Origin: Membranipora membranacea
Lineage: Eukaryota; Bryozoa; Gymnolaemata; Cheilostomatida; Membraniporidae
Reading direction: 5' to 3'
NCBI GenBank assembly: GCA_914767715.1
Contig: OU612067.1
Coordinates: 29,796,162 to 29,860,161 of the forward strand
Length of the DNA stretch: 64,000 nt
Positions 35,460-48,628 of the stretch are shown one piece after another. Positions within the stretch are counted from its first letter, which is position 1. Each line of letters starts with the position of its first letter. The translations under genes and the position numbers were made by a program. The notes beneath the pieces are model-generated. The model did no database searches and was not told the origin of the DNA. It saw only the letters and a list, made by a program, of their open reading frames with translations.

Positions 35460-38191
35460 TTAATAGGATATAAAGTGCTTTGATAGTTGTTGTTCAAAAT
35501 GAGTGAGTTTGGTTGCTGAGCGTATCTGAATTGGTAAAGAGTTAAAAGTTGCAGTGATTTTTTGTCTTAATTGATCAGTGTGATAATGTAATAGGTATCT
35601 GACTCTAAAAAAGGTTTTAGAGCTAGTTGGAATAAAGCCTTCCAAAAGAAAGTCAGGTGCAATCAAATGCAAAATTTGAAAACCAACAATACAGGTGAAA
35701 TGACCAGCAAGGAGAGGAAAACGAATCAGACCAAGAGATGTATGTAAATCTCTTGTATGTATTAAATGATATGGTATGTGGCTGACATTTGCTATTAGGC
35801 GGAAAGCCCTCTTTTGGAGCAAGTATATTCTTTCAAGAATATATTGTGGTGATAGGTTGCCATATATGCGGATGCCATATATCATATGACAAAAGACATA
35901 CTGGAAATAAAAGTTACGAGATGATTTACTATCTAGGAATGCCCTGCATTTCTGGAATAATGCCAAACTTTTGTTTATTTTGATGCAAATCTGATCTACA
36001 TGATCGTCCCATGGCAATGAGTCATTCAAAGTAAAACCAAGGAGTTTGGTATTGGCATTTCGGTTTAGTCTTTTATGGTTAATTTTTAGATCTAAATCTA
36101 GAGATGTGGCTCTATGAGAGGGTTGTACAAGCTTATAGTGAGATTTTTTTATGTTTATCAACATCCTATTATTCCTACACCAACTTTCTATCAAGTGTAG
36201 ATCAGTATCACATAAATCATTAAGTGTATCAAAGTTGTCAGATTTTGATACGAAAACTGTATCATCAGCGTAGGCAAATGCCTTGGAATGTAATGTGTAG
36301 GATAAAAGATCATTGACGTATATGAGGAATAAACTTGGTGCCAGAATTGAGCCTTGGGGGACAACAATATCTGTTGGAAGATTTTTTGAACTCTTTGCAC
36401 CTTGTTGTATAGCTACAAATTGTGTCCTGTCTGTTAGGAAAGATTTTATGAGAGAGTGCAGTTTGCCCGTTATACCGTATATTGTCAATTTTTTCAGAAG
36501 AGTTTTATGGTCGACGCAGTCAAAAGCTTTTTTGAAATCCAAAAACATAATAGCAACAAAGTGACCATCTGATCTTGCTGACAAACAGTCAGAAATGCGT
36601 TTGTGTAGGGAATCAACACAGGAATAACCTTCTCTAAATCTGCATTGTAATTTGTGAAGAAGTTTGTTTGTGGTGAGATACTTTTGAATTTGGGAATTCA
36701 CATGTTTCTCAAAAATCTTAGATAGCACAGGAAGTATTGATATAGGGCGATAATTAGATGGATCTTTGATATCTCCACCCTTATGAATAGGAATTACTCT
36801 TGCGGTTTTCCACTGTGAAGGAAATACACCCTCTATTAATGCTCAATTGAACATGTCAGTTACAATGTCGCATATGTAAGGCCATGTTTTCCTCAAAACC
36901 TTAACAGATATACCATCATGACCAGTTGCTTTATTGTCAGAAATGTTTTTTAAATCTTTGAAACAAATTTCTGGAGTAAAGCGAGTCAATTGAGAAAACG
37001 TTTGGGTTGTCACTGGTCTAATCATGTTATATTCATGGGAATCAGGAATGTCTTTGGTTATGGATTTTGCAATCGATGTAAAATGTCTGTTCGATTCATC
37101 AGGGGATAAACCACCGATATTGATCATCGGTGCAATTTTAGTTTGATTGATTCCTAAAGCTTCCCAAACAGGTTTGGTGTTTTTTTTGTTATTTTTAATT
37201 ATATCTGAAATAACCGATTTTTTCTTCTTCTTAATCAAATTTGTAACATAATGGCGTTGAATTTTGTATTCTTTCCATTTGCCCTCTCTCTTCAATCTAT
37301 CATGCAAATGCATGTGTGATTTTACCTCATCTAACCATTTGGGCAGTTGAGCAGGTTTTACAAATCTTTTCTTGGTGATTACAAGTGTTTTGATTAATGA
37401 ACTATAGGTGTCATTAAATCTTGCATACATACGGTCTACAGTATATTCTCACACAATACATCATTAAAGTGACGACCTGAAAAAAGGTCATGAATATTCT
37501 GGTTTGTAAATTTGGAATAGTCATTGAATTCAAATGATGTTCTTTTTGCTTTTACCTTTAATGCGGGAAATAAAATTTTAATGAAAACTAAGTAATGATC
37601 ACTCATTCCATATTTTGTTATTCCACTCTCTGACATGTCTGAGGGCAGGGTGCTGGATGTTTCTGTAACTCTTGTTGGCTCCGAGATCAATTGACGGAAG
37701 GAAAAAGATTTAACAATATTCAACCACTTTCTGTTGCTTCTTTGTTCAAGGATGTTGATGTTAAAATCTCCAAGTATAATCATTTCATTATACAGTGAAA
37801 AAGCTTTTTCAAAGTATTCGTAAGCAAGATCATACCATGCGGACTTGGAGTTGGGAGGTCTGTATATAAATGAGACTAAACAACTTTTATTTGTACTTGG
37901 CTTTACTTTGATAGTTATAGACTCAGGCATGCTATTGTCAAAATCTGCAAGATGTTCGAATTGCACGGTTTCATGTATGTAGACAATGAGACCACCACCG
38001 TAACCATATCCCCGATCTCTCCTAATCACCTGATAACCTGGCACCGCATAAATACCAACACCATCATGCTCATTCAAAAATGTTTCTGCTAATCCTAGAA
38101 TTGCGAATTTACGTTGATGCAAAATTGATTTTATCTCCTCTATTTTGGTGGTGATTCCACGGACTTTCAAAAATGCAAATTCAGAATTCAT
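35460..38191 (-). pseudogene. copy 1 ORF2: endonuclease and reverse transcriptase
   Basis: From 38191: an exonuclease-endonuclease-phosphatase domain (LGLAETFLN, FIYRPPNSKS, ILGDFNIN, GMSDHYLVF) up to about 37436. A frameshift there leads to the linker and RT start (DNKATGHDGISVKVL) in 37430-36843. One in-frame TGA at 36843-36845 interrupts it. In the same frame the RT continues with IPIHKGGDIKDPSNYRPIS, FLDFKKAFD, VPQGSILAP, the catalytic FAYADD and the thumb (QKRAFRLIANV), ending at 35460. The total is about 910 codons, the size expected for this type of ORF2. All catalytic blocks look intact apart from the two breaks. Confidence 0.9.
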
Positions 38192-38223
38192 TATCTCATT
38201 TGCTCAAATTGACATTTAACACT

Positions 38224-39701
38224 TTATGATTGGAGACATATGCCATTTTTAATAGAAAAAAGAAAATCATCATGAGAATGGAACTTAATTTTGAATATTC
38301 TCATTGGTTTGCCCTCCTTAAAAATTCTTTCTGATGAAGCATGAGGGTAGAGCACTTTTATGTCATTTAATACAGTGCTGTCCTCAGCATCTAGTTGGAC
38401 ACCTTTCAACATACCCATATTTTCTGTCGTATACTTGATCCACCAAATAGATCAGTGTTCCATTTGCGTAGGATGTTGTTTCTCGTTTCTTGGTGGTTGA
38501 ACTGTATCATAATTTTGGGTTTGTTTGTATTGAAGTTATATCTGGTAACCTTTTCTATTATGATTGGCCCAAAGGTTTTGTTGAGGGTGCGTCTGATGGT
38601 ATCTTGGTTAAAGTTGCTGTAGGTCATGGAGTCCTTCTTAATATCTATGACAAGATTGTCTATAGGGCGGAAACTGTTGTCTATTTTTTGTTCTTTTGGG
38701 GGTTGTGTTCTCATGCTGGTTCGATTGTTGTTCGTTGAGGAAGTTGATGGCAGATTAAGTTGCTGATGATTATAGTAAGCCCAGTGTTGTGCTGATGCTG
38801 TTTGATTGTTGGGAGAAACTTTTTCATGTGGTGAGGAATTTGAATTGCATTCCAATTTACTTGTTAGATGTTTGTTGATGCTGGTTTCAAGTTGGTCTAA
38901 TAGATGTTGTATTTGATCGGTTATTGGTTAATGGTCAACAAGTTTCTGTATTAAAGTGCTTTGTTGTTTAACTTTATTTTCTAGCTCCGGGATTTTTCTC
39001 ATCATGACGCTGATGAGGCTTTGGATATTGCTGCATGATTCACATGTGTTGCCTGATGTTCTTTGATGATTGTGAGAGCTGGTGCTTTCCATGGCAACTG
39101 ATGTGCTGGAGCTTTGATTGGACGTGTAGCCGTTTTCCAGACTTGGCAGTTGAACTTCTGCCGCATTCATGCCTTGCTTGGATGGAATGAATTCTTTACA
39201 TTTCTGTTGAATGGTGGCATTCAATACATTTATAGTATGTTGAAAAATGTCGTTGATAATTTTAGTGTAGTGGTCAAGGAAAATATCTTTGTCCTTAATA
39301 CCATTGACAAGTATGGTAGATGTTGTATTATAAAAGTTCGTAGTGTATAAATTTTTTTTTCCTCTCTTCTTGGTTTTAACTGTGACCACTACAGCGACTA
39401 CAGTTGTTTTTGTTTGATCCCGGTTGGTCTGTAAAGAGTTGTAAAGTCCTTGCTCTTTTAACGAGGACTGGAAGTTAGCTTTGACAACCTCGTATGTTGC
39501 AGAATTGCACACCAGTACGATTTGAATGTTGTCAAGAGTACCTTTGATTTCGATGCTGTTGTCTTGAGTTGTTGAGTCCAGCTTTTTTTGAAGTGCTCTG
39601 AGTTTGTTTAAATAATACGGCCTTTCATTTTTGTTTTCTTGCTGATCGTCATCTTGGTCATCTCGCTTCCGCTTTTTAGAACTTAAAGCACTGTCTTCCA
39701 T
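38224..39701 (-). pseudogene. copy 1 ORF1: nucleic-acid-binding protein
   Basis: It starts at ATG 39701 with a basic tract (KKRKRDD), then a domain ending in FYNTTSTILVNG, a coiled-coil-like segment (ELENKVKQQSTLIQKLVDH) and an in-frame TAA at about 38928. The same frame continues to 38406 with IIEKVTRYNFNTNKPKI and LFGGSSIR. A frameshift near 38410 leads to the last part (LYPHASSERIFKEG), ending at 38224. The C-terminal blocks look like RRM-type repeats common in CR1-like ORF1 proteins; that fold is an inference. Confidence 0.75.
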
Positions 39702-39916
39702 ATGATATCCAGTAATTATTTACAATTTTTAATCAAGAGAGAGAGGATTTTTCACAAGCAGCTTGTCAGCACGATGTCACGCACAACAATCATCAATGTT
39801 TTCTAGCCTGTAAATCTTCAGCATGCTTACTGATGTTTGGGGGAGTACCAAGCTTTCAATCACATTGTAGGTTTCAGCTTCGATCTAGAAGTCATAGCAA
39901 CAAGTGTAAACAACTG

Positions 39917-41100
39917 AAAAAAAGAGTAGTAATAATAATAATAATAGTAGTGATAATATTTCCAACTATATATTTTTCAGGATTGAAGTTGGGGTCACGC
40001 TTTTCTTTTTAATCTTGTTTAACGTTTTTATCCGTTGACTTGTGGTGCCTGGACAAATCATGATGTTGGTGATCAGATAGAGTTTGTTTAATCTATTTAA
40101 TCCTTGATCATGCCATGGTGTAAATTCCATAGATGAGGATTGCCCGGCATCCTGATGACTTTAGGATCATTGTTAAACAACATGATGACACGTTCTGATT
40201 GAAATTCCAATCTACTATCCACAGTAAACTCAATCCTTTTAGTCAGAGCGGTGAATTCACCCCGTACATGGTCATGTATGGCATTTTCAGTTTGAGTCAG
40301 TCGATTGAGTAAATCGGATCGACTCTTCTCAGTTTCGCAGATCTTATATAGTAGATTATTGATGGTGTTAGAAAGAAGGTGACAGTTATTACAATCACTG
40401 CAGCAGGTGTTGGTACTATGTGATTGCTTGCTAGTGATGTGTTGCTGGTTGTTGAGCGATTTTTGACTGGTGAGGGATTGCTTAATAGTAGTGAGGTATT
40501 GGGGATAGAACTCTCTGAGGAACTCTTCATGTTGAGAGCGGCTTCGCACTGCTCGTGGATTGCGCAATTCATCGTGATGGTTAGTGGTTGGGATATTGTC
40601 AATGACTAGAGAGTAATATTGCAGAAATGACTTTACATGTTTAATTCTATTGACAATAATTCTGGATGTTGTGTTGTAGAAATGAACAGTAAATGCTTTG
40701 TCGTTGTCTTGATCATCAACTGCTAGAACAGAGCTGACACAAGCACCAGATTTTTCGGTATTGTTTTTCACACGGAGTTCGAGATTAGCCGCTGCAAGTT
40801 GATTTGGCAGAACTTTCTTCAAAATTTCATATCTGGCAGTATCCAGACTGATGACAACTTTTGGGTTACTTTTGAGCCTTTGATTTCAATCACCGACTCA
40901 TTTCGGTATGAACTGTCAAGTTTATTCTGAATTGCCTTCATCTTTTTAAGCACATACGGTAGAGTTTCAGAGTTCTCTTCCATTTCTTGCAATCTACAGG
41001 ATGACTCACTGCTATCGCTAGAGTTCTGCATGGACTTCTTACACTTCCGTTCAAGCATACTTTTGTAATTAAGGCAACATTTCAGAGAGAACTGTTGTTG
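39917..41100 (-). mobile_element. ORF1-only relative of the same retrotransposon group
   Basis: A minus-strand ORF1-like protein: first frame 41058-40819 (KMKAIQNKLDSS, NESVIEIKGS), then after a frameshift 40822-40097 (FTVHFYNTTSRIIVNRIK, then a coiled-coil-like stretch). It is clearly related to the ORF1 at 39.7 kb but diverged. No endonuclease or RT follows. Instead there are about 140 nt and a TAA/TAG-type simple repeat (about 39925-39958) that could be its own 3' tail. It may be a separate non-autonomous insertion or a 3'-truncated fragment. Confidence 0.6.
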
Positions 41101-41239
41101 AGCAGCTTAGCAGCCCGTAGGTGGTTTAATAGCGCTTGCACTATGAGCATACTGTATATATATATACTACACAAACTTACATAAGTGTGAATATGATTGA
41201 CGTTCTATGGTTAAGTGGCAGCGGAGGCCTGATGGCATA

Positions 41240-41425
41240 GATGGCTGCATTCATAAGCATCAATATCTCCATTAATGCACTCATTGAGCGTCTTTAATAT
41301 TATAATATAAATGTCAGGTGATATATATCGTTGGCGATAATTGCAGTTGTGTTATTGGTTAAAGTCTCATGGCATAAGTAGGTAGAGAGTATGAGACCAA
41401 GGTTAACGACTGCTTGAAAACTGCC
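41240..41425 (+). pseudogene. copy of the 3' part of the 62-aa candidate
   Basis: ATAAGCATCAATATCTCC and the following 150 nt match 493-660 with substitutions and small gaps. The reading frame here is cut short (stop near 41299) and no acceptor precedes it. It is either a pseudogene fragment or a copy of a shared repeat. Confidence 0.5.
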
Positions 41426-42181
41426 ATGTCGCAGTAAGAGTTTGCCAGAATACCATCAAATTAGTCAAATTAATAAGAGTCAACCAACTTTCAGAATTGT
41501 GCCCTGTCTTTCTGGAAGGGGACTACACATTTGGTCACACAACAGCTTATAAACATTTTTCAATGTACTGTGATGTTTGATATAGCAAATGATTGAAGCC
41601 GTCAAGAGGTAATGACACAAATTGCTGACATAACCTTTGAGGTAAACTGTTATTTGGCAATAGTTTATTTGGAAGATTGTCACATTGAACTTTCTTATTT
41701 TTAGCTGCGTAGTGAAGTAAACTTTATTTGCCCAATTGAAAATATAAACAGATGTGATTGAGTAATGTATGAATAGTTAAGAAGTTTAGCTGAGTCCTGC
41801 ATAAGTAAGTGTGTGACAAAAATCATATCAATTTAAATATTGTGGTTATGATAAGCTGGTGAAATCTGTACCTTGTAAAGAGTTCAGAAAATATGTACAA
41901 TAAAAGGTATGGTTCCAAATATATCGCTGACTACATAGCACCCACTTCTTTCTGCCAACACAACTAACCTAGCGTTGTACCATGAGGATATAAGCCACCT
42001 CTTGATCTCAATCATGAGCCCACTGTTCTTCCCTCTGGGGTTTGATACTGCTCTCAGTTTTTACACAAGGTCAATTTACTGGCAGTTTGAAGAGCTAATT
42101 CAACGGTTGTTTCCCTCGGGATGGTGCCATTATCGTTTAAAATGTTCAGCTCACCAATTTTCCTCAAATTTTTTTTTCTGC
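41426..42181. other. no gene recognised
   Basis: AT-rich sequence with short unsupported frames on both strands. Confidence 0.4.
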
Positions 42182-43260
42182 TTAATGACCAATGACAATA
42201 TATGGCTTATTAGGTCGAACCAGAATATTTGAATCTGCTGTACATGGTAAAACGAGTATCTGGATACTCAGCATTTCTGCAAGTACATGGACTATGATAT
42301 GGTCACCATATTTCCCGTCTCTACCCATGGAAAGATAATCTGATGGACAGATGCCTGAAAAATGATGATGCCAAATGGTATTTTGTTGAGCCAAGAATGG
42401 GTGAGAAATTAGATAGTTCACTACATCAGAACGAAGTGATACATAGTTTCACCTAGTTGGAAAGCAACTTCATGGAAGAGGCTATTTCCATCACCTAAAT
42501 GGTCACATAAAAGATTTATACCATGCTCTGTTTCAAAGTTGTTATTGCGGTCATTGTGATTCAGCAGTTTCATTAGTTCACTCACAATTTCACTTTCTTG
42601 CTGCTTCTTCTGTGTATATGATGTGATGACTTTCACTGAAAACCAAGATCTCTCATGATTGCCTTCATCATCCTTGTACAATATTTTGTACTTGTTGAGT
42701 TCAAGCTTCACTCGATCGATCACCAATGGCTTTCCTGCACTTTTGTTTTGAGATCACTGAGTTTTTAAAAGGGACCCTTACCAAAATTTTGCTATCTACG
42801 TCATAAAGACGAGTTTTCAGGGTTTTTGCCTGCGCCTTTATCAGAAGTTTGGTCTAAACGCAAGTTGCCTGCCTAGCTTTCGCTTGAATCTCATTCGGAA
42901 AGAGAGAAGATCCACCACACATTGACATGCCAAAAAGCACCTCAAATGGAGACTGATTCCCTAAAACATGTCTGCGTCGGTCATTCACCAATGTAATATT
43001 GTCCTTCAATCTGTCAGACAAGCACAAAAAGTTACCTTTAATAATGTTGAATTCAAACACATTCTTCAGCTTGCTGTGACTCCTGGTAACCGTTCTTTCG
43101 GATTGGGTATGGTAGGGAGAGCTTTGTATGTGTTTGATTTTCATGAATCTCAAGAGCTTGATTACCTCTTCCTCGAAACCCTTTCCTCGGACATTTTGAG
43201 CAACAAGAGGATCAGCATGAGTGTCAAAGATATCCAACTATACTGGGTCAAGGATTGATA
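42182..43260 (-). pseudogene. integrase plus OTU-protease transposon relic
   Basis: Minus strand. The upstream part (43237-42854) is an integrase core: FEEEVIKLLRFMKIKH, SSPYHTQSERTV, then NDRRRHVLGNQSPFEVLFGM. After a gap, 42726-42421 and, one frameshift later, 42421-42182 give an OTU-type cysteine protease: GDGNSLFHEVAFQLG, PSDYLSMGRDGKYGDHI and LAEMLSIQILVL. The catalytic Cys of the usual DGNC is Ser here (codon 42481-42483). Integrase and OTU domains together are known from some LTR-derived or Ginger-type elements (from memory). Stops and the frameshift show that it is dead. Confidence 0.7.
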
Positions 43261-44154
43261 GGGGGATGGGAAAGTGGTATATATAGAGCTTAAATTCATT
43301 TGACTGAATGAAGTTTTCTGCATGGGTGTGTAAAATAGACTCCCCCAACTCACCTAAGTGCCACTCACATTATTGAACCACTTTTATATACTTTTCATGT
43401 GGATTGAAACTCATATAAAAAACAATGGGCTGTATAAATTTGGAGTTATCTGCTCACAATTTGCTAAAATAATTCATTTGACTTTTTACCTGCAAGCTTT
43501 TTTTTGGGACTATGATCAACAATGGAGATATTCAGAAATTCTGAACAACATGGGAAAATAATTTTAATCTTGGCATTGCTTAGTTAATTTTGACCATCAA
43601 TAATTGTCATCACTCTTATTCAATGCCGAGATTATTCAAGATTGACAAATAATAAATGTTACAAGGGTGAGTAGTACAGATCATGAATAAAAAAGAAATT
43701 GCCTTCCCCTGGTTTACTCTTGATGGAGTATAGTACTGTACTGTATATGTTTGCGAATACCATTCTAATAATGTGATCACTCCCACTATCTTGACTCTAA
43801 CCCTGCTCATATTATATTATATTATTAACTTTGTTTCAGACTTAGCCAAACTATGCTTAAGGCAAAAGAGAAAAATCACATATTAATTAAAAATGTTCAT
43901 CACTGCATGCAGGGAGTTGTTTTACGTTCCTGTTACTTCATCTAACATGAAATCATCATGATCACTGAAAATATTGTCCATTTCTTCTTCAGAAGCTGCA
44001 ATATCACGTTTTCTCCAAGAAGCCACGTTCAAATTTTGAATAAAATGAATTTTTTACCTCCAAGAGCAGAGAGGAGTTAAAACGAGTTATCCTCTCATGT
44101 GAATTAAGTTTCGACAAATCATAATGGGGAAATTTGTCACAGCCCTATTTATGC
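43261..44154. other. no gene recognised
   Basis: Noncoding sequence between two transposon relics. Confidence 0.4.
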
Positions 44155-47100
44155 CAATATATATATATACTTTTATTGTCAGCAACAATTCATTTTTTCA
44201 AATGTTTTTCATGATGTGACACAAATGGCAAAAAGGAAAAATGATACAAACAAGGATTCAACAAAAAATAAGACTATGCCAATAGACCGAAATAATGTTG
44301 CATTAGCCTTTTCTTAAACATATTCAAAGTAAGTGTGCTTCTCAATGAAGAGGGTAAAATATTAAAGTTTGTTGCTATTTTGTGGTTTAAGTTGTCTAAT
44401 GGAGGTTTAAGTAAGTGTGTATCTCTTCTTGGAAATCGGTGTGGTGTGGTAACAAAAAAATCAGAGATGTATGGAGGTGATAAATTACTCAGTGCCTTAA
44501 ATCCCGCAATGCAAGTAAAATAATTGCTCAGTATTGGAAGGGGTAAAATTTTAAGTGGTGTACATAGGTCATTAGTAGGTGACAAATAAAAAGGTATCTG
44601 TTGAACATTGGCAACAATTCTCAAGGCTCTTTTTTGCTGAGTGAAAATTGGGTTTTTGATATTTGATGCAGATAATTTGTAATATATATGGATACCATTA
44701 ATGAGATAACAGTGAATAAATTGAAAATGAAATTGTTTAGCAGAATGCGTGGTCAAGTAGGGTCTGCATAGCTTAAGTAAGTTTGTATTTTTTGACACCT
44801 TATCCAAAACAGTCTCAATGACCATTCAATGAAAATGAGTCAGATATCTTAAAGCCAAGAAGTTCAGTTTCATGCCTTGTTTCTGCCATATTTGGTTATT
44901 ATCAATTTTTAAATTTTATGATGAATCCTCCCCAAAAGAATTTAAAAAGTGTGATTTTTTTATAATTTATTGACATATGATTATTTTTGCACCACTTGTT
45001 GATTGAAACCAAATCTCGATTACGAATTTGAACTAACGTCGAGGGAACAGAATGGCTTGCTACAAAAACAGTGTCATCAGCATATGCATAAGAGTTCGAG
45101 GAGAGAGGTAGATTTAGTAGGTCATTGATATAAATCTGAAATAAAGTTGATGCCTGTATTGAACCTTGCAGAACCCCAATATTGATGTCAAGTATTGATG
45201 ACACTGCACCGTTATTATGAACATACTGAGACCTGTCCTGTAGAAATGATGATAGCAACAAAAATGCCTTGTTCTCATAATTAAAGTTCTGAAGTTTATT
45301 TTTTAATATTTGGTGATCAACACAATCAAATGCCTTGCAGAAATCAATAAACAGAAAAATACTCTTCCTTTGTTTGAGTTTCTCAGAAGAATAGTCAGAA
45401 ATAATTTTGTGAATGGCGTCGCTGCATGAATGTGCAGTGCGAAAACTGGACTGCCATGAAGATAGTAGATGGTTTTCATTTAAAAATATCTGAATATTAA
45501 TATTTAAATGTTTTCATATATCTTCGAAAGAACGGGTAAAACTGATATAGGTCTATAATTTCCTGGGTCATCTTTTGGCCCTGACTAAAAAATAGGGGTT
45601 ATGCGAGCAATTTTCCAGACTTTTGGAAATACTCCTTCATCCAAAATTCTATTGAAATTATCTGTTAGCACTGGACCTACGTAGGGAAATGCTCTGTTTA
45701 ACATCCGAACTGAAATCTAGTCAGGACCAGTGCTTATGCCTATGGGTATTGATTTTAGAAGCTTATGCAATGAGACTGTTGTAAATTTTGGAAATTGTTT
45801 CAAACCTTTGTGGTGGTAATTTGGTAAAGTACTAGAAAAATAAGAAATCAAAGAAAAATCTTTTGATAGCTCCGCAGCGATAGATGTAAAATGCTCGTTC
45901 GAATTACTGCTAGAAATATCAGCAGCATTGTCAATGTAATTTTTAGTTTTGTTTCTGATATTTAGCGCATTTCACTATGATTTGGTATTATGGCCTTTGG
46001 AATTTTCAACCAGTTTTGTCATTTATACTTCTTTTTTCTTTTTATCATGTTAGTGACTAAGTTTCTTTCAGTTATATAAAAATCCCATAACTTTTGAGAT
46101 TTATACTGGTCTCCTAGTCTCATATGATCACGCACTTCACCATCAATCCACATAGGAAGGACCTCAGATTTGACATAGCGAGTCCTCCGTTTTATAAGTT
46201 TTGATGTTAAATTTAAGAAATTCTCCATGACATGGTTAATGTTGCTGTAACATAGAGATTGGTGCCAGTCAACATTGTTGAAATTTTTGTGTACATTTTC
46301 ATCGATAAATTTGCTATAATCGTTGAAATTATTATCTTAATTCTTTTCTCTGATTTTACAACACCCTTTTTTCGTATTGCCATAACCAAAAAATCATCAC
46401 TTAAAGAGTATTTCAGAACTAAGCTAGAACGAACATTGGCTGGTTGGTTGGTGTATATGTGATCAATGATAGATTCAGAATTTTCTGCAATTCTTGTAAA
46501 ATCCTTTATTAGTTGTGTAAGTCCAAGTGGATTTATGACATTTCTAAACCACCTGACCAATGTGCTGTTATGACTGAGGTCGACATTAACATCACCCAAA
46601 ATGATTACTTCCCTGCAAATTGATAAAATGTTCTCGATGTAATGAGTGAAGACATGGTTCCAATCAACAAGTGCGCTACGTGGGCGATAAACGAAGCATG
46701 TTAAAAAAGATTGTGAGAGGGTTTGGGACATTTTCAAAGTAATTGACTCAGGCATTGAATGGTTCGCAACATTGATCTCTTCAAATGAACTACCAACACA
46801 TATGTAGCATGCAAACCCCCTCCTTGACCAGTATTCCTATCCTGTCTTTCAATATCATAGTTCGATATATGAAAAAAAACCATTTGATTTAGACTCATTT
46901 AGAAAAGTCTCAGATTAACAAAAAATATCAAGATCTTTTATATGAAAGATCGTTTTAACTTCATCAATTTTGCTTGTAAGCCCTCTAATTTCTAGATGAG
47001 CTATTTTCATGCCTTGAGTAAAATAACTAGACATTTGGAGTTGAAATTTTTTATAGGTGGCAATATATGAATAAAGATTTGAGTATACCATTGTGTATAG

Positions 47101-47860
47101 CGTGTTTCATGTTGGTTTGTGATGAGAATTTTACCTTCACATTGCGCAAGATCTTACCACCTTTTGAGAGTCTCTCAATAGTGGCCTCCGGATAAATTGC
47201 TTTGACATCTCGCTCTATATCATTGTTACTGCCTTCTTTAGGGACAATGTACATCATGGCACAGTTTAAATTCTGAGTCTTGGGGTCTTGTGGTATCCTT
47301 GCAGTCGATCCACCAAAGAGGAGACAATTCCATTCCGTTACAATTTTTATAGCTGCAGCAGTATCTCTAAATTGAATGGCCAGTTTTGGATGATCTGACT
47401 TAAACTTATATGGCGTTATTTTTTCTACAATCACTAGTCCATAATGTTTACAGATCTCTTGTCGAGTAATATCTTGGTTGTAATTTAAATGGAAAGCTGA
47501 GTCTTTCTCAACATTAACGATAATGTTTCTTTCAGGTGCAAATGGTTCTCTATGCGTTGACTGTGGATGGGCTGAGCTGTGTTGGTCCTTACTGGATGAT
47601 TTGAGTTTTGACTCTCTGCTGTGAAGGGTATTATTGTTTGGTGATCCACTATGGTGTGGATGGGAAGGTCGTCCGTAGGATTGGAAGGATAGTGGTCGGG
47701 ATAAAGGGTTTGCCTGGTTTTGTTGAGTGGAAGTGTGTGGTATGGAGGGGAAACATGAGCACCAGTGTCGTGATACTGTACTGATTCAGATGCTACATAG
47801 TGATGAGTCATTTGCTTAGCTGGTGCACTGATAATGAGGTCATTATAAATGTAGGTTAAA
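44155..47860 (-). mobile_element. two-ORF non-LTR retrotransposon, copy 2, decayed and 5'-truncated
   Basis: Same family as the element at 35.3 kb: it ends in the same GACAATAAAAGTATATATATAT tail (44155-44180). ORF1 remains: 47811-47485 (Pro/His-rich) and 47434-47051 (IVEKITPYKFKSDHPKL, LFGGSTARIP). Endonuclease: 46755-46213 (CFVYRPRSA, VIILGDVNVDLS), with SDD in place of the usual SDH. RT: 45261-44902 (GVLQGSIQASTLF, SYAYADDTVF) and thumb 44825-44274 (QQKRALRIVANV). Many frameshifts and stops, so it is older than copy 1. The ORF1 N-terminus and 5' UTR are missing. Confidence 0.85.
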
Positions 47861-47924
47861 CCAAAGAAAACCTGTTTAGTTATATGAGATTTTCCCCTCT
47901 TGTGATGATCTGATTTTAAACGAT

Positions 47925-48400
47925 ACTATAGTGGATAGAGTTGATAATTTTTTACATATCTAGGTACAATACTTGATAGTAAGCTGAATTTTAAACTGAA
48001 CATTGAGAATATTGTTGGGAAAGCCAGGAAGAGAATTTTATCATGAAACAGTTGTTCTTTTTGAGACTTACCCGACCTACTCGAGAGAGGTGTTATATTA
48101 CCTTCATTGAATGCTGTTTTATGTACCATCTCAGCACGATTCATGGTCATATGTTTAAGTACAGCACGATAATCATCAATCATGTTTTTAAGCTAGCAGG
48201 TAGACTGGGGGACTGCACCTTTGATGATATTTATGGTGCATGAAATCACGCTGCCTCCGTATGTGTACAACAGGAACTGACAACCCCCTATTCATGTTTG
48301 ACCACCTACCATAAGGTCGATACAGAACATTGCGAACTAGAGTGAGCCTTCGTAGCAACTGCTACTAAGCAAAGGCCATAAAGTTCTTGAACTCTGTGAT
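47925..48400 (+). pseudogene. reverse transcriptase C-terminal fragment, another family
   Basis: Plus strand, in mixed frames: YLGTILDSKLNF-like start, KARKRI, ETYPTYSREVLYY, DHLP and RYRTLRTRVSLRSN near the end (about 48310-48360). This pattern is the C-terminal part of a non-LTR element unrelated to copy 2 beside it. Several stops and frameshifts. It ends about 130 bp from the start of the palindrome arm. Confidence 0.6.
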
Positions 48401-48575
48401 ATGAGTAGTATTATTTTCTGTATTATTATTTATATATAACATCAGCAATTTGACTAAACTTTAGCTCTGTCGAAACACCATATTTCTCTTTTCAGAGACT
48501 GTATTAAACTCTATCCCTATCCCTATAGGTTAATATAATAATAATATTGAGTAAATTATTCAGTATTTTATTAGC

Positions 48576-48581
48576 TTTATT
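48576..48581 (-). terminator. poly(A) signal of peptide gene A
   Basis: AATAAA on the minus strand in a GCAGAATAAAG context that matches gene B (55978-55983). Confidence 0.7.
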
Positions 48582-48628
48582 CTGCAATATGTCATATGAG
48601 ATGCCCTTATTAGCAGTGTCGGTCTTAG

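Larger units (their letters stand above)
35327..39905 (-). mobile_element. two-ORF non-LTR retrotransposon, copy 1, nearly complete
   Basis: Minus-strand element with ORF1 (39701 down to 38224), ORF2 (38191 down to 35460), a 3' UTR and a GACAATAAAAGTA tail followed by a (TA)n run at 35327-35349. The same tail ends the copy at 44155. The RT and endonuclease resemble the CR1/jockey group; I cannot name the clade without a tree. Only a few lesions are visible: one in-frame stop and one frameshift in ORF1, and the same in ORF2. The 5' limit is approximate. Confidence 0.88.
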
